This document shows positions 54,576 to 64,000 of a stretch of DNA of 64,000 nt, piece after piece. Each line of letters starts with the position of its first letter. Position 1 is the first letter of the stretch. The DNA comes from Adiantum capillus-veneris (Eukaryota > Streptophyta > Polypodiopsida > Polypodiales > Pteridaceae). A program made the translations under genes and the position numbers. Below the pieces are notes generated by a model that was given only the letters and a program-made list of their open reading frames with translations, was not told the DNA's origin and did not search any database. The stretch spans positions 4,397,045 to 4,461,044 of the forward strand of contig CM043959.1 of the NCBI GenBank assembly GCA_014529385.2. The letters are read 5' to 3'.

Positions 54576-56349
54576 AAACCAAATACAAGAGAATCAAACT
54601 TCAAATTTATGGCAAAATTTCAACAAAGATTTTGGTAGAGCATCCTTCATATAAAGAACAAAATATTAGCAATATATCAAGAAAAAGAGTATAAAGTGGA
54701 CATGAATTGTCAAATCTCACTAATGAGTGACTACCAACATGGCATGAAAGCACCTATAACGCCTCTATACATCCCCTATGGTGAGTCCACAAACAGGGGA
54801 TTTCTAGCAACTTGTATCACCAAAGGTATCTCAACATTTGTAAATACCCCACTCAATAAAACCTTATGCAGGGCCCTCCAAAGGATCAGCAGACCCAAAA
54901 CACTAGCCACATTCTCAAAAAGGTCTCTTCCAAGGCAAGTCTCAAAAATGGTCGAGTAACTGTCAAAAGTCAAGCCAAGATGGGCTCCACCATGACGTAG
55001 ATAGACAATATCCAAATGGTGACATACATGAGTCAAAAAATCTAAGCAAAAGTGCAAGATACATGCATAAACAAGCACCAATAGATATGCAAGTAATATA
55101 ATGGATCTTGACAAGAAAAACACTCTCAAAAGATGTCACAACACATAAGTAGTGCTAACATACGCATAAGCCAACGCATAAAATCTCACCAAAACCAAGA
55201 ACTAGTGCAAAATTTGTATCCAGCTACGTGTAAACCTTGTGTATGTAGATCAGATATAAAGTGTAGAAATAGAGATCAAAATGAGCCACAAGAGTATACA
55301 TGAGTGCCAACAAATACGTATGGCAATATTAAATCACTCTTTGAAAAATACAAGAGTTTGTGAGCACCTATATGTGCAAAATAACTGCACAAGATTGCAT
55401 AAACAAGTTGTCCGTATGAAAAGGTAGACTTCACCTATGATGTTAATACAAAAAACTATGCCTCAATCAAAATAAAATCCTTGGTTTGAATTGTATTGCT
55501 CTCCACCTGTGCTATCAATGCCAATACTCTGCCTCTAAGCAATATGATTAAGGAACCAGTATCTCAAGAGACCCTGAAAAAGATCCAAAAAGTACACTCC
55601 ACCAAGGCGAGCCGTCTGTGTCAAGGGTGTCGAGGGCGTTCAAGGCCGAGGTGGTGTTGGGAAAAACAATGCCAAAGCTAATCACAGTGTCAAAGAAGCT
55701 ATTTCCAAAATCTCAAGTCCTATCCTCGAAGGGAAAGTGTGAGAAATGGCTAGGATGTCCGAGCTCCCTTGCCCAAGCCATCGATGCAAAATTGTTGATG
55801 AAAAAACAATACTTGTAGGCAATGCCAAATTCAATGTCAAATCGAATGTCGAGAGTAATGTCAAAGCCAAAACCTTCAAGATATATTGCAAATTGATTTG
55901 AAAATTCTATTGATTTCAATGTTCAAAGGCTTCCCTTGCCTTGCTGGCGAGGCCCAAAAGCTAAAAAATGTTCCCGTTGCAATACTTTATTCATTGTTGC
56001 CCTACAAATTTAAAGGTTGCCCGATCGCATGATTTGCAAACTTCAATCTTCCCAAGATAGAAGCTTTTGAAACCTACATTGTCTGCAATGCTACTTTCCC
56101 TTGCTTTCAAAAGACTGGCACTACCTTATAGATTTAAAGATTGCTCAATTTTGTTGCGAATCTTGCCAAGCTTACTATTTTCCTTAGGTTGAACTGATCT
56201 ATCCATGCAACTCCAAAGCTTTGCAGGATTTGGAAAATATCCATTGCTATTACAAGCTCCAATTTCCTATCAATAGAACCTTAGTCTATTGATTCAACCT
56301 TGGACCTTACCCATGGACTATGCTAGTTGCACATGCAATAGATAAGGTG
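54576..56349. other. Non-coding spacer
   Basis: No supported gene. Open frames (up to 117 codons at 54776-55129, minus, hydrophobic) have no recognisable domain. The content is AT-rich with many CAA/TGT words. Confidence 0.4.
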
Positions 56350-57565
56350 ACTGGTTAAAGGGGTCAAAGTGCAACATTGGAAGACCGACAGGTGGTCCTT
56401 GAAGTGCTCTCTAAGCTAGTCTAGACGGTTCCCCAATCAAAGCTACGGAGTGCAAGTTATGGCAATTTGAAGGTAAGAGTGCTTTGCAGATCCCCAGTGG
56501 ATTAGACTATTGCAAGTGATTTTAAAGTAGGAAATCAAAGTTGGACAAAGGGGAGGCCAAAAATGATTTTGTTGAAGCTTTTGAAGGTATTTTTTTGAAT
56601 TTTTTTTGGGGGAGTGTCTCTGGGAGTGCCATGTGGTAGCTTGGATATCCCGCATGCACTTGGTAGGCTGGGAATGCTACAATATATATATTGGGTCCAA
56701 AACCCTCATCAAAAAAGCAAAGAGAGAGATGTGAAGCTCTAATGGAGCTCCCTCCCCCTCCCTCACGCACGCGGGCTTGTGGCATTGTTGTGGCAGTAAC
56801 AACGGCCATCCGTTACTGTCGGTCGTGCATTGGGCATCTCTGTTGTGTGTCAACGGCATTGATGACATGGCATGCATGGCCCTTGGGGTCAGTTCATATA
56901 AGGGTGTCCATGGGACCCCTCCCCTTTTGTTGAAGACTAGTGGGCATTAACTTGGACTGCACGGTGTTGAACACTGCTCCTACATATAGGAGGGCTTACC
57001 CCCGATCAAAAATTAAGAAAAAACCAAGTCGGCTAAAAGGGACAGTTCATGTGCAAGCATGCACAAAAGTTGGATGGGTGTCCGAAGGAGAACGAGTTTA
57101 CTAAAAAAGGAAAATCCACCTCAATAAGGGTCCCCTTTGTCGATGTGGGATAACAGCTACATAGGAGAATAGAGGAAGCCTTGTACACATGTTTTAGCTT
57201 TGGAATCAAGCGCCGATTTCTCCTTATTGTCAATCTACCCATCCCCCTTTCTCTTCTCCATTGTTTTTGCACTTTCATGTTGGTGCTAGTGTGTGTGTGT
57301 GAACTCCAGACCGTGTTTTGTGGTGCAAAGGGAGAGAAGTGTGTTGTGTGCTGCTGATGTATATGATTGAGACAATGTGAGTATTTTGTAGGCATTGAAT
57401 TATTGAGGTGTATATGCGCTTTTTTTGTGCGTAACAAAAGGTGCATGTTGTGGAAATTGTGCCATTTTGAAGGTGTTTCTAAGAGTAGCACGTTTTGTGA
57501 GTATCCTAGGCTATAGAGATACAATTTATGTGTGTTTTTGGGTGTGTTCTCATTCCCCCTCTCCA
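56350..57565 (+). repeat. Probable 5' LTR of gypsy element F
   Basis: The region ends just before a PBS-like site and shares ordered blocks with J (22250-23650). A TATA-like run lies at 56682-56690. The left end is not defined. The last bases before the PBS are a pyrimidine-rich CCCCCTCTCCA. Confidence 0.55.
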
Positions 57566-57570
57566 TGTTT

Positions 57571-57591
57571 TGGTGCCTCCACTAAGGAGCA
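57571..57591 (+). other. PBS-like site of element F
   Basis: It starts TGGTGCCTCCACTAAGGAG and matches the minus-strand site of element H (63213-63233) except for one base. I could not assign it to a tRNA. Position after an LTR and before gag supports a priming role. Confidence 0.6.
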
Positions 57592-57639
57592 TCTGATTGC
57601 TCAGTGGTTTGATCAAGAATGGTAGTTTCTTCCACAAAG

Positions 57640-59060
57640 AAGTGATGGCAGCATGAAGCTATGATCCGATCTTCACTAGCAAGGAGAATCCAAAAGAATG
57701 GATGGCCAATTTTGAGTTGTATATGTTGTCATTGCATGAGCCAAATGAAGATATCAAGGATTTTGTTGCTGATGCAGGGCAAAGTGAAGGTATGGTTTGA
57801 TGCTTTGGAGGGAGAACCTTAGTTGATATGGCCGGCCATGCGGCTTATTTTCTGCAAGATTTTCATAAGGAGGTGTCCCCTATTGATTTTGATGCAAGAT
57901 TGAAGGCTTTAAGGCAAGATAAATAAAGAATTTGGTGTTTTTCTTAATCATTTTGAGTAGTGTTGGATAGAGTTTGCAGCCGCTAAGCACTTGGCAAATG
58001 GGGAGTACTTGAAATTGGATAGATTCATGGGATGTCTACATCCCAAAGTTTGAGAGAAGGTAGATTTTAAGAGCCAAGACAATTACAATGGTGCGATTGC
58101 ACTTTCACGAGCAAAGAGCAGAAAAATCAAGAAGAAGATTGAGCAAGGTGCATTGGGGTATGAAGTGATGGCTCTCGGCCCACTCCAAAGTTCAAAGGAA
58201 GAAGTCCAAGCGGAGAATCAAGAAAATCAGGGAGTTGCAACTATTCCTCAACACCAAGTACGTACTATTCAAGATTTGATTGAGCACATGTAAGAGACTT
58301 GTTTAAGTATTATGGACAAAGGGCAACCAAGGGCTGGAAGAGGCAAGATTAGCTGGCAAGTGCTATAATTGTGGAGAAGAAGGCCACTATGGTCCAAACT
58401 ACTTGCATCCACCAAGGGAGAAAGGAGGTATGTACTCGTTATTTGGAAGAGGTAGAGGGAAAGCATAGTTCAATGGTCAAAGGGAGCAACAAGCAATTGA
58501 GAGGAGTCCGGTACCACCAGCTCTGCCAGGTAATGATGAAGTTCCTATAGCTAATATCATTGGTGTGGATAAGCAGGATGTGGACGTTTTGGCAAATAAA
58601 AGAGCACAAGGCAAAAGGGAGACACAAATTGAATGAGAAGCCAGGACTCGTAAGGGCAAAGACAAGGTGAGTGAAGGCAAAGAGCAGCTAAAGACAAGTA
58701 GAAGAAGTCATCGTCAAAAGATCAAGCAATTGGATTTCCAGCTGGGGCGGGGTCTTTCAGAATATGACTTGGTAAGTGATGTCCGAAATTGCAAGGTTTA
58801 TGATGAAAGCAGGTGAGAATGCTTACCCTATCATTTTGGGGAGGCCATGGTTGTTTCCAATTGGAGCTAAGCAGGATTGGGAGAAGGGGGTTTTCACATT
58901 GCCGGATCGAAAGAATGGCAAATAGGTGGTGCTTGATTTGAAGACCAAAGAGAGCCATTTTCATCATGTGGTAGAAGGTGATATAGGGGATTTGAGTACC
59001 AGTTATGAGTACGAGACAGAGTTGACCTATAATATACACTCAAGGTACACAAAAGAGAGT
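57640..59060 (+). pseudogene. Gag and protease relic of gypsy element F
   Basis: Frames show gag (WMANFELYMLSLHEPNED, FLQDFHKEVSPIDFDARLKAL), a zinc knuckle CYNCGEEGHYGPNY (last Cys is Tyr) at about 58360, a basic linker, and the C-terminal protease phrase AYPIILGRPWLFPIGAKQDW at about 58820. The protease active site is missing, probably deleted around 58800. RT is absent. Confidence 0.75.
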
Positions 59061-59305
59061 ATAATGCTTATTGCACAAATTAAAGATAAGTTAGCCCTGG
59101 AACGATGGACGTGTATACAATGCATGGGGGGAAAAACCTCTTAGTGAGGGAAAAAATGTCCCAACAGTCCTAAGTGTAGTGTGTTCACACACATCACTAC
59201 CACATATGTATGGTAACAAATCCCTCTGGGAGTGATGCGGTGAACGAGAGCTGGCACATAGTGTATAGGGAAGTGACATGCCCTAAGAACATGATTAATC
59301 AACAA
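59061..59305. other. Short non-coding stretch
   Basis: It may include the LTR start of the minus copia scrap (TGTTGGGACATTTT on minus, right end 59165). Not secure. Confidence 0.25.
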
Positions 59306-59530
59306 AGAGGAGTAAGCCCAAAGCTTTAAGGAAATCTTCAAACTTCTCACGAGGAAAAGCCTTTGTAAAAAAATATGTAAGGGTGTCATGTGTTGGCACA
59401 TAAGCCAAGCTGATCTATCCTGCTAAGAGTCTCTCTCTAACATAGTGATAATGCACCTCAATATAGTTTGTGAAAGCATACAAAATTGGGCTTCTTGCAA
59501 CCGCCAATGAGCTCCGACTGTGAGTGTGGA
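59306..59530 (-). pseudogene. Copia RNase H C-terminal scrap
   Basis: On the minus strand: YIEVHYHYVRERLLAG, a stop, then ISLAYVPTHDTLTYFFTKAF and EKFEDFLKALGL, the usual end of copia pol (the family phrase is D.LADIFTK). No other part of this element is seen. Confidence 0.75.
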
Positions 59531-60298
59531 TGATGTTGGTAGTGTCATGTCCAACACTTAAATCAGCCGTAAGGCGTCTGATGTTGGGGTCAGCCCAACT
59601 TGGGTGGCCAAATCCATGTGAACGAGATGTAAACTTTAAATAAGGCCTAAAAACCTAGCGAGTAAACTCTTTTTTATTTTTTGCTCCATGCAATGTGCCT
59701 TATCCTATCTTCTTTTCTCTCCCTCTCTCATCTTCTCGAAGTGCTCGCTCTCTTTGCCTTGTCTATTACAGAAGCAATTCGCCTCTGCTAAATGAGCTTT
59801 ACAAGTGGTATCAGAGCTTAGGAGATTAAGCATCGGTAGGAAAATCAGAATTGAGTGGCAGAAGAATTCGGTGTGTACAAGATAAAAGAACCATCCATAA
59901 CAAATTGACTTTGACTAAAATGGAGTTATAGGAGACGTACTATCTTAAGTATCACCATTGGCTTCAACTACCCCCAACTTCTCACTACCCCTGTTCCTCC
60001 TCAGTCTTGTGTTTATCTCTCTTTGAATATCCAATATCAGAAGACTTATCTGCACACAAAAGATAAAGCGGAGAGCCACCGCCAGAATCTAAATAGAGAA
60101 CTTCTGTGAGAGGGATGCTAAGGGAGCCATAACTATTTGCAGAGAGGCTTGGGTTGCAAATGTGCAATCCACAAAGCTAAGTGGCTACGGAGGAGCATTG
60201 AGCATGCAAGGGCACACTTGAAAGGATGTGCCACTACCCACGTTCATTAAGCTGATGAAGGACAATTGGTCGTCATTAGGAGTTGATAATAGGGACTT
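59531..60298 (+). other. LTR end and iMet primer-binding site of an unassigned element
   Basis: TGGTATCAGAGC, a perfect iMet PBS, is at 59806-59817 after a pyrimidine-rich stretch that would be the U5 of an LTR. No gag follows clearly. The remaining sequence to 60298 has no supported gene. Confidence 0.55.
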
Positions 60299-60760
60299 TT
60301 GCAACACCCGTTGCATTTTACATCACTCATTTGTGTCAAATTTTGCATAATTCACCAAAATCGACAGTTCTCCATTCTTGAGACCAAGGGAAAATCTGAG
60401 GGTAAACCTCTTTCCTTTCTTATTGATTCTGGTAGCTCACGTTTGTTTTTGTCACCTAACAATGTAAAAAGATTGCAAGTCGCCTCTCAACCCACAGGCC
60501 GTAAGCTACGGGTTTCTTTAGCAATGGGATCCACCATCTTAATAGATGAACAAATGATAGATCTATCCTTTCAACTAGAAGGCCATTCAACCCAAAAAAG
60601 TTTTAGAATCCTAAAGATTGTCCGATTTGAAGGAATCCTAGGGCTGGATTGGCTAAGTAGAAATAATGCAAAGATACATTGCAGTGAAGGAAGCATCTCT
60701 TTTTCAAATTCAAAGGGCAAACAAGTTTTGGTGCCAAGCAGAGCAGGAAAAGCTCCTTGA
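60299..60760 (+). pseudogene. Protease of chromovirus-like gypsy relic G
   Basis: The 153-codon frame has LSFLIDSGSSRLFLS and ILGLDWLSRNNAKIHC, the protease style of plant chromoviruses. It ends at TGA 60758 and the next frame begins directly (ATG 60757). Confidence 0.75.
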
Positions 60761-61673
60761 AGGTGGTTAAAGTCAGTCATTTAGTTAAAGGATTAAAGAA
60801 AGGCTTGTCGATCTATGTTATAAAGCTCAGTAAACCAAAAATAGAATCAGAAGGATCAGAACCTGAATGTCTAAATGAGTATCAATATATTTTCCCTGAA
60901 GAATTGACAGATCTTCCCCCATCTAGAGAACTAGAGCACGAGATTGAGCTAATTCCTAGTGCCCATCCAATAGCTAGGGGCCCCTACAAGATGTTGCCTT
61001 CTGAATAACCAAATGACTCAGCTTTTAGAGCAAGGCTTCATCAGATCTAGTGTCTCTCCTTGGGGAGCTCATGTGCTCTTCCAAAGGAAGAAAGATGGTA
61101 CGTTCAGACTTTGCATAGATTTTCGAGGTTTGAATCAGTTTACTATCAAGAACAAGTACCCCTTGCCTCGCATAGATGAGCTACTCGATCGACTTGGCGG
61201 TGCCATATATATCACCAAGATCGATCTCTGATCAGGTTATTACCAAGTAGGGATCAGAAAAGGAGATATTCCTAAAATAGCTTTCAATACAAGGCTTGGA
61301 CATCGTCATGCCCTTTGGCTTGACCAATGCCCTTGGCACATTTAACCGTCTCATGATTGACCTCTTCAGGACAAAGCTAGATATTTTGTTCTAGTCTTCT
61401 TTGATGACATCCTTGTGTATTCAAAGACTACAGAAGATCATGAAGGGCATGTACGCCATGTCTTGGAGATTCTCAAAAATCCCAACTCTACACCAAGCGG
61501 AGCAAACGCTCTTCCTTTGTAGAGAAGAATGCATATTTGCAATTTATAGTCTCTAGGGAAGGTCTCTCTCTAGACCCAGCTAAGGTGGAAGCTATAGTCC
61601 AGTGGCCCATTCCCAAGTCTATTTCAAAAGTTTGGGGATTCCTCAACCTCACAAGACTGACTTCCGCTACCAC
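60757..61673 (+). pseudogene. Reverse transcriptase of gypsy relic G
   Basis: Segments: [76 protein letters not shown] then a stop, and the catalytic FFDDILVYSKT near 61400. Frameshifts separate them. The homology stops near 61673, where element H coding starts in the opposite orientation. Confidence 0.8.
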
Positions 61674-62927
61674 CTAAGTTTGGGCACCATATTTATCAAC
61701 TGTCCAAAAGTACAATCTATTTTCCTCCCAATCAGGTCTTCCTTTAAACTGAGTTGTTTGGCCTTCTCCCAAAGGCAAATTTGCTACTTCAAACCATCTA
61801 CAAGGTCTTCTCTTTCTCTTAGCTTTTGCATCTTCACCCTCTTTCTCTTTCCCTTTCTTCTTACTGGGACCTGGAGCAGCATAGCCTTCCCTTTCTCTTT
61901 TGCCTACGGGCATCATATCTGCTTCTTTCCTTTCAACCCGCACAATACACACATGACCACCAGAGGTTGAGGCTTGATTTTCACGTTCAATACTTTGATC
62001 TCCCCATATGTCCAATGCATAATCATTAGCCCTATTAGGAATCTGCTGAGGAAGTGGAAACATATCACCTCCCATCCTTATTGGCCTTGGACACTGAGTT
62101 TTTCTATTGACCAAGTTCACCACAATTATAACAGGTAGGGATGAACCTCCTTTGTGGCTCAAAGACACCTTGTCCATGACCCACATTAGCATTAAGCTGG
62201 CTTCATGTGGCTGGGCCATTCCTCTACCACGACCACGACCACGACCACCTCCAAGAACATTGACCCGTAATTCCTGCATCATGGTCATCATGTCTTGCAT
62301 ATTTTGCTGTAATTGTTCAATGTTCACAACCCTTTGAGCAGGTTGGGCTTCAACCTCTGCCTGATTTCCCTCATTTTTGGCCACCATTACCTTGCACATG
62401 GACCACTCTCCCGTATTCATTGAGTCTTTGAGCTTTCAATTCTTTCTCCCTGGCGATGGTGACTGCTTCCTCAAAAGTAGCGGGCCTTTTTAGCTCAACT
62501 TTGAACTTGAGACTTTCCTTTAAGTTTGCCACAAAAAGATCCTTCTTTAACATGGCTGGAGGGATTTCATTTCCTAAAGCTTGGGCCCATTTATCCCATA
62601 AACGGGTAAATTGCATGATAAAATCATCAACACTTTGATTATTCTTCTGAGTGTGCCCCAAAATTTCATGCCAAACTTCATCAGGTACATCAATGGATCT
62701 GTATTGTGCCAGAAAAGCTTGCTTCACACGATTGTAGTCCAAAACCACCTCTGGAGGTTGTGCTTGTACCACCTCTTCATAATTTTGTAACCAAACTTTT
62801 GCCTCATCCTATAAACTATATTGCAGCAATCGCAATAATATAGCTTGATCTAGTATATTTCCTAGTAAGCAATTAACTTTCCATTCTCATTAGGCAATCC
62901 ACGAAACTGTGGAAACTCGTCCGCCAT
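61674..62927 (-). pseudogene. Gag of gypsy element H
   Basis: The ATG at 62927 (minus) begins MADEFPQFRGLPNENGKL, then a stop. The open 62371-62772 part has a retrotransposon gag domain (AFLAQYRSIDVPDEVWHEIL, FIMQFTRLWDKW, FEEAVTIAREKEL). The following frame (61674-62420) has GGGRGRGRGRG and, in another frame, a damaged knuckle CYNCGELGQ. A lysine-rich segment ends it. Confidence 0.8.
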
Positions 62928-63212
62928 GTTCGATTGCCACAAAAACATTTACATGTGACGTCGTAAGTTCAAGGGATGTTGATGGATTGCTCCAATACCT
63001 AATCCACCTCACACTGGGTAACCCAAACCCCAATGCTTGGCTTCACAAAACCTCACGACCCTCCAAAGGCTGCAATCCAATTACACAACCGCCTCAAGTG
63101 TTTTCCACAATTTTCACATACATAGGCGGTTGTCCATAAGGACCCACATCCCCTTTACATTTTCTGCCTGCAGAATAGACATATTTCATAAGAATTGGAG
63201 CACATGAGCACT

Positions 63213-63233
63213 TGCTCCTTAGTGGGGGCACCA
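63213..63233 (-). other. PBS-like site of element H
   Basis: On the minus strand TGGTGCCCCCACTAAGGAG, one base different from the site of element F. It lies 6 bp inside the presumed LTR end. Confidence 0.6.
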
Positions 63234-63239
63234 AAATTA

Positions 63240-64000
63240 TGTTAGCGTGCAAACAATAAGGAAAACAAGTGCCTCTATAGCCTTACACGAGTCACATCGT
63301 CGCAAAGAAGAACTATTGCACCGTCGAAACCACGTGTGATACGCACCTATAAAGATTTATGATGAACCATTTTAGCATGAAGCACACTTGGAATTAGGAG
63401 AAACCAAGGACATAAAGATGTAACTCATCTTGAGTAGATGTTTGTAGAGCATCCTTAGGCTAAAAACAGATAAAAGATGAGAGAGATATGGCCATTCGAA
63501 GTTGGGGGTGTCCTCTCTTATGCTAAAAAATGAGCTCTTTGTGGAAAGTTTTCAAGTGTTGCAGCTATTAAATGGGGCATCTTTTTAATTTTTATCCCCA
63601 GGATCTTTTCTCTCTCCTCAGCCGACAAGGCTCTCTTTGAAAGCTCCATTTAATTGGTCCATTTTTTTGCCTCATTTGGGTAGGAAATGGGGAGTCGGTG
63701 ACTTTTGGCCCAAGGGAAGGGGTGGGGCTTATGTCCAAGGGACCAAAAAAGAGCCAAGGTGCCTAGGCAGGCAGGTGGGAACTCAAAAAGGCACCATCAT
63801 CCCCCCACAAGGCTCACGAGTCCCCATAGCCAAGGCTTGAGAGAGCTCTTCTCTCCTTTGATACACCCAAAATGGGTACCCACTCCCCCTCTTATACCCC
63901 TTGCTTTGAGCCCAATTTGCCCCATGTGGGATTATCCCATCAACACATGGCACATTCCTCCCACACTTCTCCAACTCCCTTCTCTCCCCACAAAAAGTTC
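63240..64000 (-). repeat. 5' LTR of element H, running off the window
   Basis: The inner end, on the minus strand ...GCACGCTAACA, lies next to the PBS. A TATA-like GGTATAAG (minus) is at 63891-63898. The outer end is beyond 64000. No coding. Confidence 0.6.

Noticed and set aside
54776-55129. Hydrophobic 117-codon minus-strand frame
   Set aside because: No domain, no homologous copy and poor codon structure; AT-rich chance frame is likelier.
57033-57566. 177-codon minus-strand frame in F's LTR
   Set aside because: It covers the LTR end antisense to the element, is rich in His/Thr from a GTGT run, and has no domain.

Overview
This window is plant nuclear DNA made almost entirely of LTR retrotransposons. 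I recognise no cellular gene, rRNA or tRNA gene. The evidence for a land plant is the mix of Ty3/gypsy and Ty1/copia elements with tRNA-Asp-type and tRNA-iMet-type primer-binding sites (PBS), long TG..CA LTRs, nested insertions and AT-rich spacers with microsatellites. I cannot name the species. The main gypsy lineage carries the VFAWSY reverse-transcriptase motif of the Ogre/Tat/Athila branch but shows no archaeal-type second RNase H. A non-angiosperm plant is possible but unproven.

Layout. (A) 2651-21662, plus strand: a 19-kb gypsy element with both LTRs (940 and 946 bp, about 99% identical), a GCATA target-site duplication, PBS, polypurine tract (PPT), gag, protease, reverse transcriptase (RT)/RNase H, integrase and an intact 1091-codon 3' ORF. 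Its gag-pol is broken by several frame changes, one stop and a small RNase H deletion. (J) 22.25-23.65 kb: an LTR-like repeat ending in a large GA/CT hairpin. (B) 25455-34016, minus: a truncated, older relative of A with a 5' LTR and leader. (C) 36.27-38.93 kb, plus: a decayed relative of A. (L) 38.93-47.89 kb, plus: a decayed copia element that cuts off C; it contains a foldback element and a 2.64-kb solo LTR. (D, E) 48.8-53.94 kb, minus: two more deleted relatives of A. (K) 53.94-54.57 kb, minus: a copia gag fragment. (F) 56.35-59.06 kb, plus: a gypsy LTR, PBS, gag and protease relic. Then come a copia RNase H scrap (minus), an iMet PBS (plus), (G) a chromovirus-like protease-RT relic (60.3-61.67 kb, plus) and (H) a gypsy gag with PBS and 5' LTR running off the window (61.67-64.0 kb, minus).

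The most unusual material is in the A family. Nine copies of a 24-bp palindrome (centre ACGCGT) lie in two arrays with nearly the same spacing, and each array ends 166-167 bp before the ATG of a long ORF (gag and the 3' ORF). B has palindromes in the same leader position but of a different sequence. The integrase has two tandem HHCC zinc-binding modules, both with all ligands. A second retropepsin-like domain follows the integrase. The extra 3' ORF is uninterrupted although gag-pol is damaged. Together these suggest an LTR-retrotransposon lineage with extra modules that I do not recognise as described.
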